Source of the DNA: Sporothrix humicola
Taxonomy: Eukaryota > Ascomycota > Sordariomycetes > Ophiostomatales > Ophiostomataceae
NCBI GenBank assembly: GCA_021396245.1
Contig: WNYE01000016.1
Location: forward strand, 62,001 to 126,000
Direction: 5' to 3'
Length of the DNA stretch: 64,000 nt
A program made the position numbers and the translations under genes. This document shows, piece by piece, positions 47,583 to 56,311 of this stretch; within the stretch, counting starts at the first letter, position 1; each line of letters starts with the position of its first letter. The notes beneath the pieces are model-generated. The model did not search any database. It was not told where the DNA came from and was given only the letters and a program-made list of their open reading frames with translations.

Positions 47583-48709
47583 CCGTTGTCGTTGCCGTTG
47601 TCGTTGTCGTTGCCGTTGCCGTGGCCGTTGTCGGGGCCGTTGTCGGGGCCGTTGTCGGGGCCGCTGCCATCGCCGTCGACACTAGTGTCCATGGGGGCCG
47701 CATAGTGAGCATAAAAGTTGATATCTGTCCCATTCGTTGTAAATGTGGAAACAGCGGCGTAATCCTGGGCACCATCTTCCGGTTTCGTCCCACCCAGGTA
47801 TGCAAGTGCTTGGTTGTGTGCGTACACCATGGCTGCGCCGTCATATGAGCTTTGGAGGGCCGCCTCGCGCATGTCTCCGCCCGGACCTTTCCATTCACCG
47901 GCGATATGGGGCAGCGTCACCGAGTGGATGTTATCCTTGCACAGAACAGCGCCCGGCACGTGTTTGTTGACAGGCAAAGGTCGATACGCTCCCATAGACA
48001 GGCCCTGGACAAAATTCGGCTGGGGCGCTGACAAGCCATTGTTAAACCCAACGTCCTTTGGATATGCCGTCCAAGCCTGATTGATAGCTGTTTTGTACGG
48101 CGGTGAATAGGTCTGGAGTAGGGAGGCTGTCGCGAACAGAACGGTGGCTTCGTTGTCGGCAGATTTGATGTCGCGGGCGTACTTTTCATATACGGACGCG
48201 GATGGTGATATAGATTCACGTCGCTTGGCCAAACAGGCCCGCAACTCGGCAAGATTGCTTGGAGCTCGTGACCACTCGTCGTCGAGAATGCCATTTTCGC
48301 GCGCTTGCAGAACAAAGCCTGGCGCCGTGGTCGACAACGCCTTGCTTGATGCCGACGACGGCGACGACAACAACGACGAATCGGTTTCGGATTCCACACC
48401 TGCGGCCCGCCGAGCGGCTGCTCCGTGCCCTTTGCCACTCGTTGTCTTTTCATTTGTGCCGGCACGGCCCATTTTGTCGAAGCGAGCAAGATTTTTGCGT
48501 GTTAGGGGTGCTGGCACTCCAGAAAGTCGTGTGCGTTTGGTCCTGTGCGTCTCACTTGTGCTGCCGGCGCCGGTGTTGTTATTGTCGTTTATGTCTCTGG
48601 TATCATTTCCGTCGTTGTCGTCGTCGTCACCCGCATTCATTCTCTTATGGAACCGCCTTATTTGGCGTTCCTCGTCCACAGAGGATCGGGATGTCGCACG
48701 TTCGCCCAT
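47336..48709 (-). CDS. DUF7924-like protein with Asn/Asp repeat
   Basis: A 457-residue single-exon protein from ATG 48709; the same frame is open with another ATG at 48868. N-terminal 150 residues are disordered and basic/acidic. The folded part (about 185-455) contains VGFNNGLSAPQPNFVQGL, LPHIAGEWKG, SYDGAAMVYAHNQALAYLG, TNGTDINFYAHYA, YHQYHI and GRRALRNLQDHAR, which I recognise as a fungal-specific family (DUF7924, probably restriction-endonuclease fold). GEWK at 271-274 would be the E-x-K motif. The expected acid before it may be replaced by asparagine (PNF). An Asp/Asn/Gly repeat (about 350-392) is inserted just before the YHQYHI strand. Function unknown. It ends 301 bases from the gag-like gene; nothing was seen in that gap. 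Confidence 0.65.
47535..47669. repeat. GTTGTC hexanucleotide microsatellite inside coding sequence
   Basis: About 22 hexamer units, perfect GTTGTC at the left, with GTTGCC, GTGGCC and GGGGCC variants to the right. On the minus strand it encodes the Asn/Asp/Gly run of the DUF7924-like protein. The 6-base unit keeps the reading frame when copy number changes. Confidence 0.9.
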
Positions 48710-48874
48710 GGCGAAGGAGAGAAAATAAAGGCGGCAAAGGGAGAGGGGGAAGCAGATTGAATTTTGCTCCAAATGTGTCGTTGTTTTTGAATGTGCATTG
48801 GATGTCGAGAAAAGACAAGCAGTTATTAGACGATTTAGTGTGCTGTGTGAATATACTAATTGCTGCATAATCGC

Positions 48875-49043
48875 ACTCTTATTTTCACAGGGGCGGTCGA
48901 TTTGTCCGGATCCGGTGTCGATGTTAAGTAGGCGGCGGACCCACTTTTAGTCCTTATGCATCAACTGCCACCCAAATACGTCCCATCGAGGACACCCAAA
49001 TACTTTTCTCAAAAAGGGGGCCTGCCTCTGTGAAAATAAGAGT
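48875..49043. mobile_element. 169-bp MITE-like element with 16-bp terminal inverted repeats
   Basis: ACTCTTATTTTCACAG at 48875-48890 is matched exactly in inverted orientation by CTGTGAAAATAAGAGT at 49028-49043. Between them lie two copies of CACCCAAATAC (48969-48979 and 49002-49012) and no coding sequence. Size and perfect inverted ends suggest a non-autonomous DNA element. No clear target-site duplication is visible next to the repeats, so it could be a solo inverted repeat of other origin. Confidence 0.5.
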
Positions 49044-49120
49044 TTCTTTATGCTCAAACCAATCTATTTATACGGTCCATTAGTCTGAACCTGGGGGCAG
49101 TTCCCTCCAACGTTTATCGT

Positions 49121-49221
49121 TAACAACACTTACGACGTACAGCACTTACAACACTTACACTACTTACAACACTTACACCACTTACAACATTTACACCACT
49201 TGCAACACTTACAGCTCTTAC
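49121..49221. repeat. 9-bp minisatellite (ACTTACAMC)
   Basis: About ten to eleven tandem units of ACTTACAAC/ACTTACACC with point variants, spanning roughly 100 bases of intergenic DNA. Confidence 0.85.
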
Positions 49222-49726
49222 ATCGTGTTATAAGCGCTTTGGGTGTTGTAAACATTACTGTATCAATGGTCAGATTAGTAGTAGCTACAAGTCGAGCTTG
49301 TGGAAGTCATAATGCTGATAGACATTTAGTGCTGCAAAATTGGTGCTGTTTGGACGGAGCGGCGGATCTGGTCGGACGCCATATAATGCCCACATCTGCC
49401 CCGTCCTTCCACGTACGGCCATAGATACTGGAAAATACGGGATCCCGTCCGCTCTCCCCTAGTCAAACCAGTAATCGGCGGATTAGTAGTTGGGTCGGTG
49501 ACGACCAGCGAATACCCGCTGCTGTACGTTTTATTTTTTTTGGCCGTCTTTACTTCAGGCCTACCGTTTTTACTCCGTCTTGATTTTTTTTTCTTGTCTT
49601 TATTTTTGGAGAGACTCAGAAATGATCATGATGAATATGTATAAAGAAAATACAACCAATAAATCAATGCTCGCTACCCAAACGCCGTCTATATGTACCC
49701 GAGTTGTCCCAGTGTAAATGTCAGTA

Positions 49727-50761
49727 TTACTCACTGTCAGTTGACGGCCTCTCCAACAGCTCTTGCGCATCTTTCAGCATCCCGTCGACCGTTTTCTGGT
49801 CGGCCACGTCAATCTCTGTCTCTCTGAGGCCCAGCTGGTCCGCCAAAGCGGCCGCCCATTTTGTGGCAAAAGGCTGTGGCCGCAAGTCCCATGCGGCGGG
49901 GACAGTGCCGCCAAATCGGAGACGGGCTTCGTCGGCGACGGAGGCAACGCCCTTGCCGGTGAGACCACAGGGGGTGAAGCGTGTCCAGGGGTTTGTGGTC
50001 TCATCTGAGGCACCAGCCGAAGATGACGGCGGCACTGATGTTGTCGAGGCTTCGGCCGACCCATAAGTCCCCCACGTCACGGGCGTATCCAGATTGACGG
50101 CCACGCCCAGGGCACTAATGTTCCGCCGCAAGTGCACGCCTAGAGCGGCAATCTTTCTTTCCTCCGTGTTTGTGGCCTCGGCTTCGCCTCGATTGTGGCC
50201 TCGTTGCCGTCCGCCCCATGGCGACCGCACCCACAGCCCTGGGGCTTCTGTCGTGTACGCATCCAGTCCGAACCTGCGCTTGAGCACCGTGGCGGTCACC
50301 GTCTCCAGCAACCGGCTGTACGCCCTGACGGTCAACGGTTCCTTGTAGAGGGACGACTTGAGGTCGAGGATGGGCCACAGCACGGCCTGGCCGGGGCCGT
50401 GGTACGTGGTCAAGCCGCCGCGCAAGGTCTCGACAAGGGAGGGTGTGTACGTGGTGCCGTCGACGGTCAGCGGGGCCGTGAGTCGCCGCCGTTCTTCGTC
50501 GGAGAGCTGATCTTGTGTTTGGCGGCGGCCCAGAGTGTAGGTCGGCAGGGGCGTGAAGGCGATGACGGTCGGCGGTGGCGGCTGGACCAGGAGGGAGAGG
50601 AGGGTCGAGGAGGAGGACGACTCGTGGGGAGTGGAGGCCGCCGTCCGCCGCCGTGCTTCGGTATCCTTTGCGTGCAGAAACTGGCGTCGCACCAGCTCCT
50701 GGACGGCCGCGGCGAGAGGGTACGACGGGAGCGGCGGGAGCTGCACCAAGCGGAGGCGCAT
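49727..50761 (-). CDS. LIP2: lipoyl(octanoyl)transferase
   Basis: A 344-residue LipB/Lip2 enzyme that moves octanoate from acyl carrier protein to a lysine of lipoate-dependent proteins (GcvH, pyruvate and 2-oxoglutarate dehydrogenase E2) in mitochondria. The family signature RGGLTTYHGPGQ lies at about 114-125. Conserved KIAALGVHLRRNISALGVAVNL (about 206-227) is followed by PCGLTGKGVASV (about 266-277), which carries the region of the catalytic Cys (C267) and Lys (K272). Two low-complexity insertions interrupt the core: Arg/Gly/Glu-rich at about 183-204 and Ser/Thr/Ala-rich at about 236-260. An extra Ser/Thr-rich stretch lies near 40-55. Single exon; start at the first ATG (MRLRLVQL), a usual N-terminus. 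Confidence 0.92.
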   Translation of the reverse strand: MRLRLVQLPPLPSYPLAAAVQELVRRQFLHAKDTEARRRTAASTPHESSSSSTLLSLLVQPPPPTVIAFTPLPTYTLGRRQTQDQLSDEERRRLTAPLTVDGTTYTPSLVETLRGGLTTYHGPGQAVLWPILDLKSSLYKEPLTVRAYSRLLETVTATVLKRRFGLDAYTTEAPGLWVRSPWGGRQRGHNRGEAEATNTEERKIAALGVHLRRNISALGVAVNLDTPVTWGTYGSAEASTTSVPPSSSAGASDETTNPWTRFTPCGLTGKGVASVADEARLRFGGTVPAAWDLRPQPFATKWAAALADQLGLRETEIDVADQKTVDGMLKDAQELLERPSTDSE

Positions 50762-51154
50762 GGCGACGTCGAACGACCAGACCGAAAGTCTGGGGGTGGA
50801 AGAGGAGATATGGTGGTTGTCGGTTCACGTCGAGTCGTCGACTGACCAAAAGGTCGATGTCGTGGGTTGGTCTGTGTAGGATGTCGCACGGAGTCGAAGG
50901 TGTATTTGATTTTGTAGTGCTCCTGGGTGCAACGACGTAATCATACAGGGGCGGCGCGGCCGCGTTCAGGGTTTGTAGCGCATTTCTCACCAATCAGGCG
51001 CTGCGGAACAGCACGCGCACGGCAACACTGCCAATTAGCGGCCGACGTCAACCGTTGTCAACCGTCGCAGATCACATCCCTCAAACGGTGTTTAAAAGTC
51101 ACAGTTCTTGCGTCAATCTTTCCAATAAATTATATATTCTTTCACCTCTTCCAT
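50762..51154. other. intergenic
   Basis: About 390 bases between the lipoyltransferase start and the 3' end of the VOC gene, containing the lipoyltransferase promoter. A GC-rich stretch near 50940-51050 includes GGCGGCGCGGCCGC. No gene seen. Confidence 0.6.
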
Positions 51155-51644
51155 CTACAGACTAAATTCTAACCGGTTGCCGGCATAGTCGCGCGCAAAG
51201 AACCGCGTCGGGTACTCGACTCCTTTGGCGCCTGCACGGGGTTAGTGATGAACAAAAATGAATACAGGGGCTTGGGGCCCTACCTGACGACTCTTCTCCC
51301 GGCTGGTCACAGGCCTTCGGCGCGCCGGCGCTGCCGGCCTGGTGGTGCGCCCAGACGCGCTTCTGCAGCGACTGCAGGGCCTCGACGGACGGCACCTGGA
51401 AGCACGGGTGCCGCGACGACGAGGTGGCGTCGCCCTCAAAGTCAGAGTCGCGGCCGAACGCAATGTGCACCTGCTGGTGGGGGCCCTCGCCCTCGCCAAT
51501 GTTGAACCAGGCGAGGCGGCCCTTTTGGAGGTGAGGGACGGGAACCGAAACAAAACCGAGGGTTTCGCCGTAGAACGCGTGGGCGGCGTCCAAAGTGTCG
51601 CGGGGCACGACGAGGTTGACGTGGGCGATGCCGGTGATGGACAT
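51155..51644 (-). CDS. VOC-superfamily (glyoxalase/dioxygenase-fold) protein
   Basis: Two exons, 51284-51644 and 51155-51231, with a 52-nt intron (GTAGGG donor, CTAAC branch, GTGCAG acceptor), give 145 residues. The single VOC domain has the paired beta-alpha-beta-beta-beta modules: MSITGIAHVNLVVP, FYGETLGF, then RFFARDYAGNRLEFSL at the end. Metal-ligand positions of the fold are H8, H60 and E142. The length fits one-domain glyoxalase/bleomycin-resistance-like proteins. The substrate is unknown. It lies in a run of minus-strand genes without sign of co-regulation. The second exon codes for the strand carrying the last metal ligand and would be lost if the intron were overlooked. Confidence 0.82.
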
Positions 51645-52300
51645 GATGAAGGCGTAGCTGGTAGATTGAACAGGAAGATGCGTAGCAGAAATGTGAGTTG
51701 GAGTTGGACTTGGTGAAAGAGAGAAATGGTGACATTCGAATGACGAAGACGACGATAAAAACACCGGAGCACTGTCGGAGGTAAAGCGCCCGCAGTCGCT
51801 GCCTTCTCTGCCCTGTCCGCCCGCCTATCCGCCCTCCCGCCCTACCTGCTCTACTTCCCACGCTAACGCAGTCGCAACCCGCCGCTAAAACGACGACATT
51901 TGGGAAAAAGAAAGGCCGACAATAAGAGGACAGGAGAGTAAAATAAGTGGCCGACTTTTGTGACTCTTTGAGTGCTGGCCGCATCGGCCAAAATAAAGCC
52001 GATACGCAATAGGAAAACGAGACCGGAGAAAACAAAACACACAAAGATAACCAATAAGCACAGTCTGAGGATAAGCATTTACGCCGACACGATGACTTCA
52101 TATCCGACCCGACCACGACTCTGACATAACTCTGGCTCTCACTCTCACGATAAATGCATATGTACTCTATTAAAATGCTACAGTTTGACAACTTTGTACA
52201 TGTTCAGAAATTCAGGATGGCACCCTCTTGAGTTGACATTCTTTTCTTAACTCTCCGTCACTCCTCGCCGGCCGCGCCGTCTCGTCTCGCCTCGTCTCGA
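51645..52300. other. intergenic
   Basis: Promoter of the VOC gene and 3' side of the cytochrome-domain gene. No gene supported. An A/G-rich stretch lies at 51900-52040. Confidence 0.6.
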
Positions 52301-53012
52301 CTATGAATTCTTCGTCACCAGATCCGCAAAGTTGGCGTTCTGCCCAACCGAAAAGTCGTGGTCCCAGTTGTTGGTCACGTCGTGGATTTGGAGGGTGGAC
52401 GCCGTGCTCGACGGGTTCGACGGCCGCGTGGACGCGTACGCAAACGCCATGTGGTTCGTGCCCGTCGCGTACACCCAGTTCTTGCTGCCGACCGAGTTCG
52501 TGTAGTACGTGCACCCGCTGCACTTGGCCGTGTACTGCCAGTGCGTGCGGTTGACGTGCGTTCCACTCTTCAAGACGGTGTAAGTCGCACCCGAGTACAC
52601 GGCCGGCATCGTCGCGTGGTCGCCGCCGCGGCGGGACGACACGACGACGGACTGGCCGTTGGCCCACGCCACCGCCAGCGGATCGCCAATCATGCGCCCG
52701 CCCCACGCGAACCCGACCCAGCCGGCGTCGGCGGGCGCCACGACCTGGAGGACGGCATCGTAGGCGGTCAGGCTCTGGACGGACGTCGGGACGGCCACGC
52801 GGAAGACGAGCGTGTGGCCGAGCTGGTACTGGATCGAGTACTCGGCAAACGTGAAGCCCGTCTCGGGGTCGTGGTACGTGGTCGTTCCGGCGGCGGATGC
52901 ACCTGCAAAAGAAAGGTCGGTCAGTAAATGCGGAAGTATGTATGCGAACGCGGAAATACGCACTCCCCAGTAATGCGGCCATGCAGGCCGTCGCCAGGCC
53001 CCAGAAGCGCAT
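52301..53012 (-). CDS. secreted one-domain b-type cytochrome (cellobiose dehydrogenase cytochrome-like, DOMON fold)
   Basis: Two exons, 52964-53012 and 52301-52902, with a 61-nt intron (GTGCGT donor, CTGAC branch, TGCAG acceptor), give 216 residues. The first exon codes for a signal peptide (MRFWGLATACMAALLGSASA). The rest is one CDH-cytochrome/DOMON beta-sandwich: TYHDPETGFTFAEY at 25-38, GWVGFAWGGRMIGDPLAVAW at 78-97, and TNHMAF at 165-170. M87 and H167 are the expected heme axial ligands. C144 and C147 lie close together and may form a disulfide. There is no flavin dehydrogenase domain, carbohydrate-binding module or membrane helix, unlike full cellobiose dehydrogenase. Such stand-alone cytochromes are thought to pass electrons to extracellular redox enzymes; the partner is unknown. 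Confidence 0.85.
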
Positions 53013-55267
53013 CTTGACGGGCGAGGAGAGTCGAGAAAAAAGACAGTGACGATGACGAGATAGACTCAGACGACACAGAATTGACACAACACGACCTTGA
53101 AAAGGAGGCTCGTAAAGGAGAAAAAAGAACAAAAATGTTTAATGAGCTCAGATTTCTCGTTCTCCCGAAAGAACAGGTCTGGGTGAAGGATGGATAAAGA
53201 GACGTGAATTGAGCAGTAGTTTAGTCGGGTAAAGTGAGTGACGACGACGAACGACAATCCGTGGGGACGGGCAAGAAGACAACCACAAAAAGACAACGTG
53301 ACAGGGCCAAGCAGCCAAGTAGGGCCAAGTAAAATGTGAGGGAAAGGAAATCAAAAAGTAAAATAAAAGAAATAAAGGAAGATTGCACTCGTTGCGGCGG
53401 AATGCCTCTTCTTTTATTCTTCTTTTATTCTGCCTTGGCGTCCGGGGAAGACGGTCGTCCAGAACACTCTTAGAGTGTCTCCACGAACCAGGAGAAGGAG
53501 TTTACAAACTACGAACGACTGCACTGCCAGCTGATCCGGACACGGACTGAGGCGAGAGGCACGACACGATGAGGGGTGACGTGGAGAAGAAATTGAAGAA
53601 AATAGAACGTACTCTCGACATCCTCGGACTTCGGACTACGACGTCAATTTATGACCAGACATGACGATACACCTCCAGCAGTCCAGCAGTATGGCCAGGC
53701 GGCTCCATGGTCCGCCACATACCGGGTTGGAAAGATGTGAGGACGACCTCTATCGTGGTTTCAGAGGATGTGTGGAGAGTGACAAATTGAGAGACTACGA
53801 GTGGAAGGCTAGCAAAGAGAGAGAGAGGAAGATAGAATGGCTGCCCCAGAGCGCCATGTGACGTGAAGACCGACAAACTCCGGTGGCGTGGGTGTGCAGA
53901 TGGACATAAAACAGTAAACGGAGAAGAAAAACAAAGCAACGTGGGCACTGTCCGAGTAAAGGCCGCGGAGAGCATTCTGTATCTTGCGTCGATGCATCGA
54001 GACCACGACAGACTGCAAGTTCATGATAGACCTCCGAACAGGAGGGGCACAGATCAGTCTTGGCCGTGCCAAGAGGAGAACGATGGAGGAGGAGGATGGG
54101 TTGGAAAAAAAAAAGAATGAAAATAAAAGGACTGGGGAGGGCATCGTCCTTCCTAATAAAATCATGGAGCCGTTCCTCCGTTGTGGGCTGCGTGTGGACT
54201 GTCTGCGCATTTGTTCCGTCGCTTCTGGGATCCAGGGCCGGTGTCCTCACAGTAGGTGGAATGAAAGGAAGGGGGACAAAATGGCAAGATTGGGGATTAA
54301 TATACGCGGGCGTGCTGTGAATGGGTGGACTCAACTTTTACCATGGACAAGTGACCACGACTGCCGCCTTTGGCCGTGTAAATTGATTGGCCTGAATGAA
54401 GGCCGGGAAAACAAAGAGAAGACATGGGGTGACCGGAGTGGCCGCCATTTTGGGAAGGGGAAGAAATGGTACAGGGGATGAAAACAAAGGAGAAGATGAA
54501 TTAAAAAGAAATAGGGAATACATTTTTTGAGAAAATAAAATAAAATAACAAAAATGCTTCGAGAAAAAGAATTTTTTAAAAAAAAGAAAGAAAGAAAAAA
54601 TGAACGGCTGTGAAAAAAATGGACGCTGTGGGTAAGCGTACAAGTGAGTGTAGAAAAGAATGAACTGAATGGAACAAAAATAATAAACTGTCGGTATGAA
54701 TGCGCATTGAAGTCACGTGCCAGGCCCTGGGCCTGGCAGGGGCCTTGTGGGTCAGACAGTAGGCTCCGCAAAAGATAGGGGTAACGAGCAATTGCCGCAT
54801 ACAAAGTCTCGTCGCCGCCAATTCGCCTGCAAATCGTACTCTTCGAAAGGCAACGAATTCACCACATAGATCAACTGTATAGCTTCTCCCAGAAGAGAGG
54901 AAGTCGTACAGGATCAGCGGTGATAGTAGTTATATAGCAATTTACATACATTTCGAATTTTTCTACGATCTCATCGTTTTCGACCGACATAAACCAAAGA
55001 AAAAATCATGCATTTCACAACACATATCTCACAGCTCACATCACTGAACACCCAATAAATATATAACTTTATATTTAAACGGATCAAGTCTGACAATGCC
55101 CTCGCAGACATCACCAGACTCGACTATGGATGGGATGGGGCTACAAACGAAATAGGGGAGCGACGACACGAAAACGTGAAGCCATAGAAAGATGAAAAAT
55201 GATCAGAAATCAAACACACCATTAAACCATTCTTGAACCATTCTTAAGCCATACGTCGTCTCGTCAT
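53013..55267. other. 2.2-kb intergenic region
   Basis: No gene supported. Open frames in it (for example 53795-54334 minus) are low-complexity and without codon bias. A perfect 21-bp palindrome lies at 54718-54738 and A-rich tracts at 54500-54610. Confidence 0.55.
54718..54738. repeat. perfect 21-bp GC-rich palindrome
   Basis: TGCCAGGCCC-T-GGGCCTGGCA: two 10-base arms around a single base, within AT-rich DNA. It could form a hairpin or serve as a symmetric binding site. No T-run typical of a terminator follows and no gene ends here. Confidence 0.7.
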
Positions 55268-56311
55268 CTATGCTTTCATCGCCATCTCGCCCATGGGCAG
55301 AGCCTTCAGCCAGCCGTCAACCTCCTCGGGTGCCTGCTGCTTCTTGGTGCATGCGGAGTAGGTGTCGGGCGACAGGGCGTGCAGGCCGGCAGCGGAGCAG
55401 TCCTTGTTGAGGTTGCAGTTCTTGTCCATGGCGAGCTGCAGCGACTGGTCCTTCCAGCCAAAGACGTAGTCACCGTGGGCAGCGGCGCCACCGAGGTTCA
55501 TCGAGTAGATGAACGGGTTCGAGCCGTCGGCGGGCCAGATGCTCTTGTCCATGAAAGTCGACGTGTTCCACATGAGCTCATACATGATCTGGGGCAGCTT
55601 GGTGGGGTGCGAGCTGGGGCACGAGCCGCCGCCCGACGCGCCGGCGCCGCTGTAGGCGACGTGGCTCTGGTGGTCGGGCGAGTCGAGGTTCTTGCCGTCC
55701 CAGCAGGTGGGGAAGATGATGGTCTGGCGGACCATCTTGCACGACAAATCCATGGGGACATCAACGGTGTCCGAGCCGGTGCAGGGGGCGCCGCCCGTGA
55801 ACTGGTTGTCGTTGGTCGACTTCCAGCAGCGGTGGCAGATGTTGCCCTTGTTGACCTTGGAGGTGTCGGTGTTGGAGGCCTTGCCGGCAATCATGCGGAA
55901 GCCGGGCTTGAACGCGGTGACCTTGCCGCTGGGAATGTAGTACACGTCCAGGCCGCCCTTGTTGACGAGCTGGCCCTGGGGGCCGCCGTTGCCGACCTGG
56001 GGCACGCGGCGGAAGGTGCCGTTCTTGGCCTTGAAGAAGAGCACGGCCGTCCAGTAGTTGGACGTGTCCTCCTTGAAGTTGCACGACGTGCAGGTCGACG
56101 ACTCGTACAGGTTCTTGCTGGGGTCCATGGTGATGTTGAACGAGTTGCCGCCGACAATCTGGTGCAGATGCGGCGTGTACAGCTCGCCCGGGTTGACAAT
56201 GGGATCCGTGCGCTCGACGACCAGCTGCGAGCACGCAAACCGCAGCATGTTCTGGGCCGAGGCCGACTGGGCCAGCAGGCCGACGACGGCAGCAATCGCG
56301 GCCGACTTCAT
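55268..56311 (-). CDS. DUF1996 secreted protein
   Basis: A 347-residue secreted protein with a cleavable signal (MKSAAIAAVVGLLAQSASA). The open frame extends upstream, but the ATG at 56311 gives the signal peptide. Residues 22-62 carry the DUF1996 (PF09362) signature RFACSQLVVERTDPIVNPG, then HLHQIVGGNSF. Further conserved pieces include YWTAVLFF, FPTCWDGKNLDSPDHQSHVAY, CPSSHPTKLPQI and GDYVFGW. Ten or more cysteines suggest disulfides. No WSC or other carbohydrate-binding domain follows, and the C-terminus is short. The family is restricted to fungi and relatives; some members are cell-wall or secreted enzymes of uncertain activity. Strong G/C-ending codon use suggests good expression. Confidence 0.9.
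   Translation of the reverse strand: MKSAAIAAVVGLLAQSASAQNMLRFACSQLVVERTDPIVNPGELYTPHLHQIVGGNSFNITMDPSKNLYESSTCTSCNFKEDTSNYWTAVLFFKAKNGTFRRVPQVGNGGPQGQLVNKGGLDVYYIPSGKVTAFKPGFRMIAGKASNTDTSKVNKGNICHRCWKSTNDNQFTGGAPCTGSDTVDVPMDLSCKMVRQTIIFPTCWDGKNLDSPDHQSHVAYSGAGASGGGSCPSSHPTKLPQIMYELMWNTSTFMDKSIWPADGSNPFIYSMNLGGAAAHGDYVFGWKDQSLQLAMDKNCNLNKDCSAAGLHALSPDTYSACTKKQQAPEEVDGWLKALPMGEMAMKA

Larger units (their letters stand above)
48710..49726. other. intergenic with small repeats
   Basis: Contains the inverted-repeat element at 48875-49043 and the 9-bp minisatellite at 49121-49221. Homopolymer T runs lie near 49530-49610. No gene supported. Confidence 0.6.

Noticed and set aside
48710..48868. Upstream ATG (48868) for the DUF7924-like protein
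   Set aside because: The extra 53 residues are Ser/Leu/Cys-rich without family support; the ATG at 48709 opens a typical disordered charged N-terminus. Not fully excluded.
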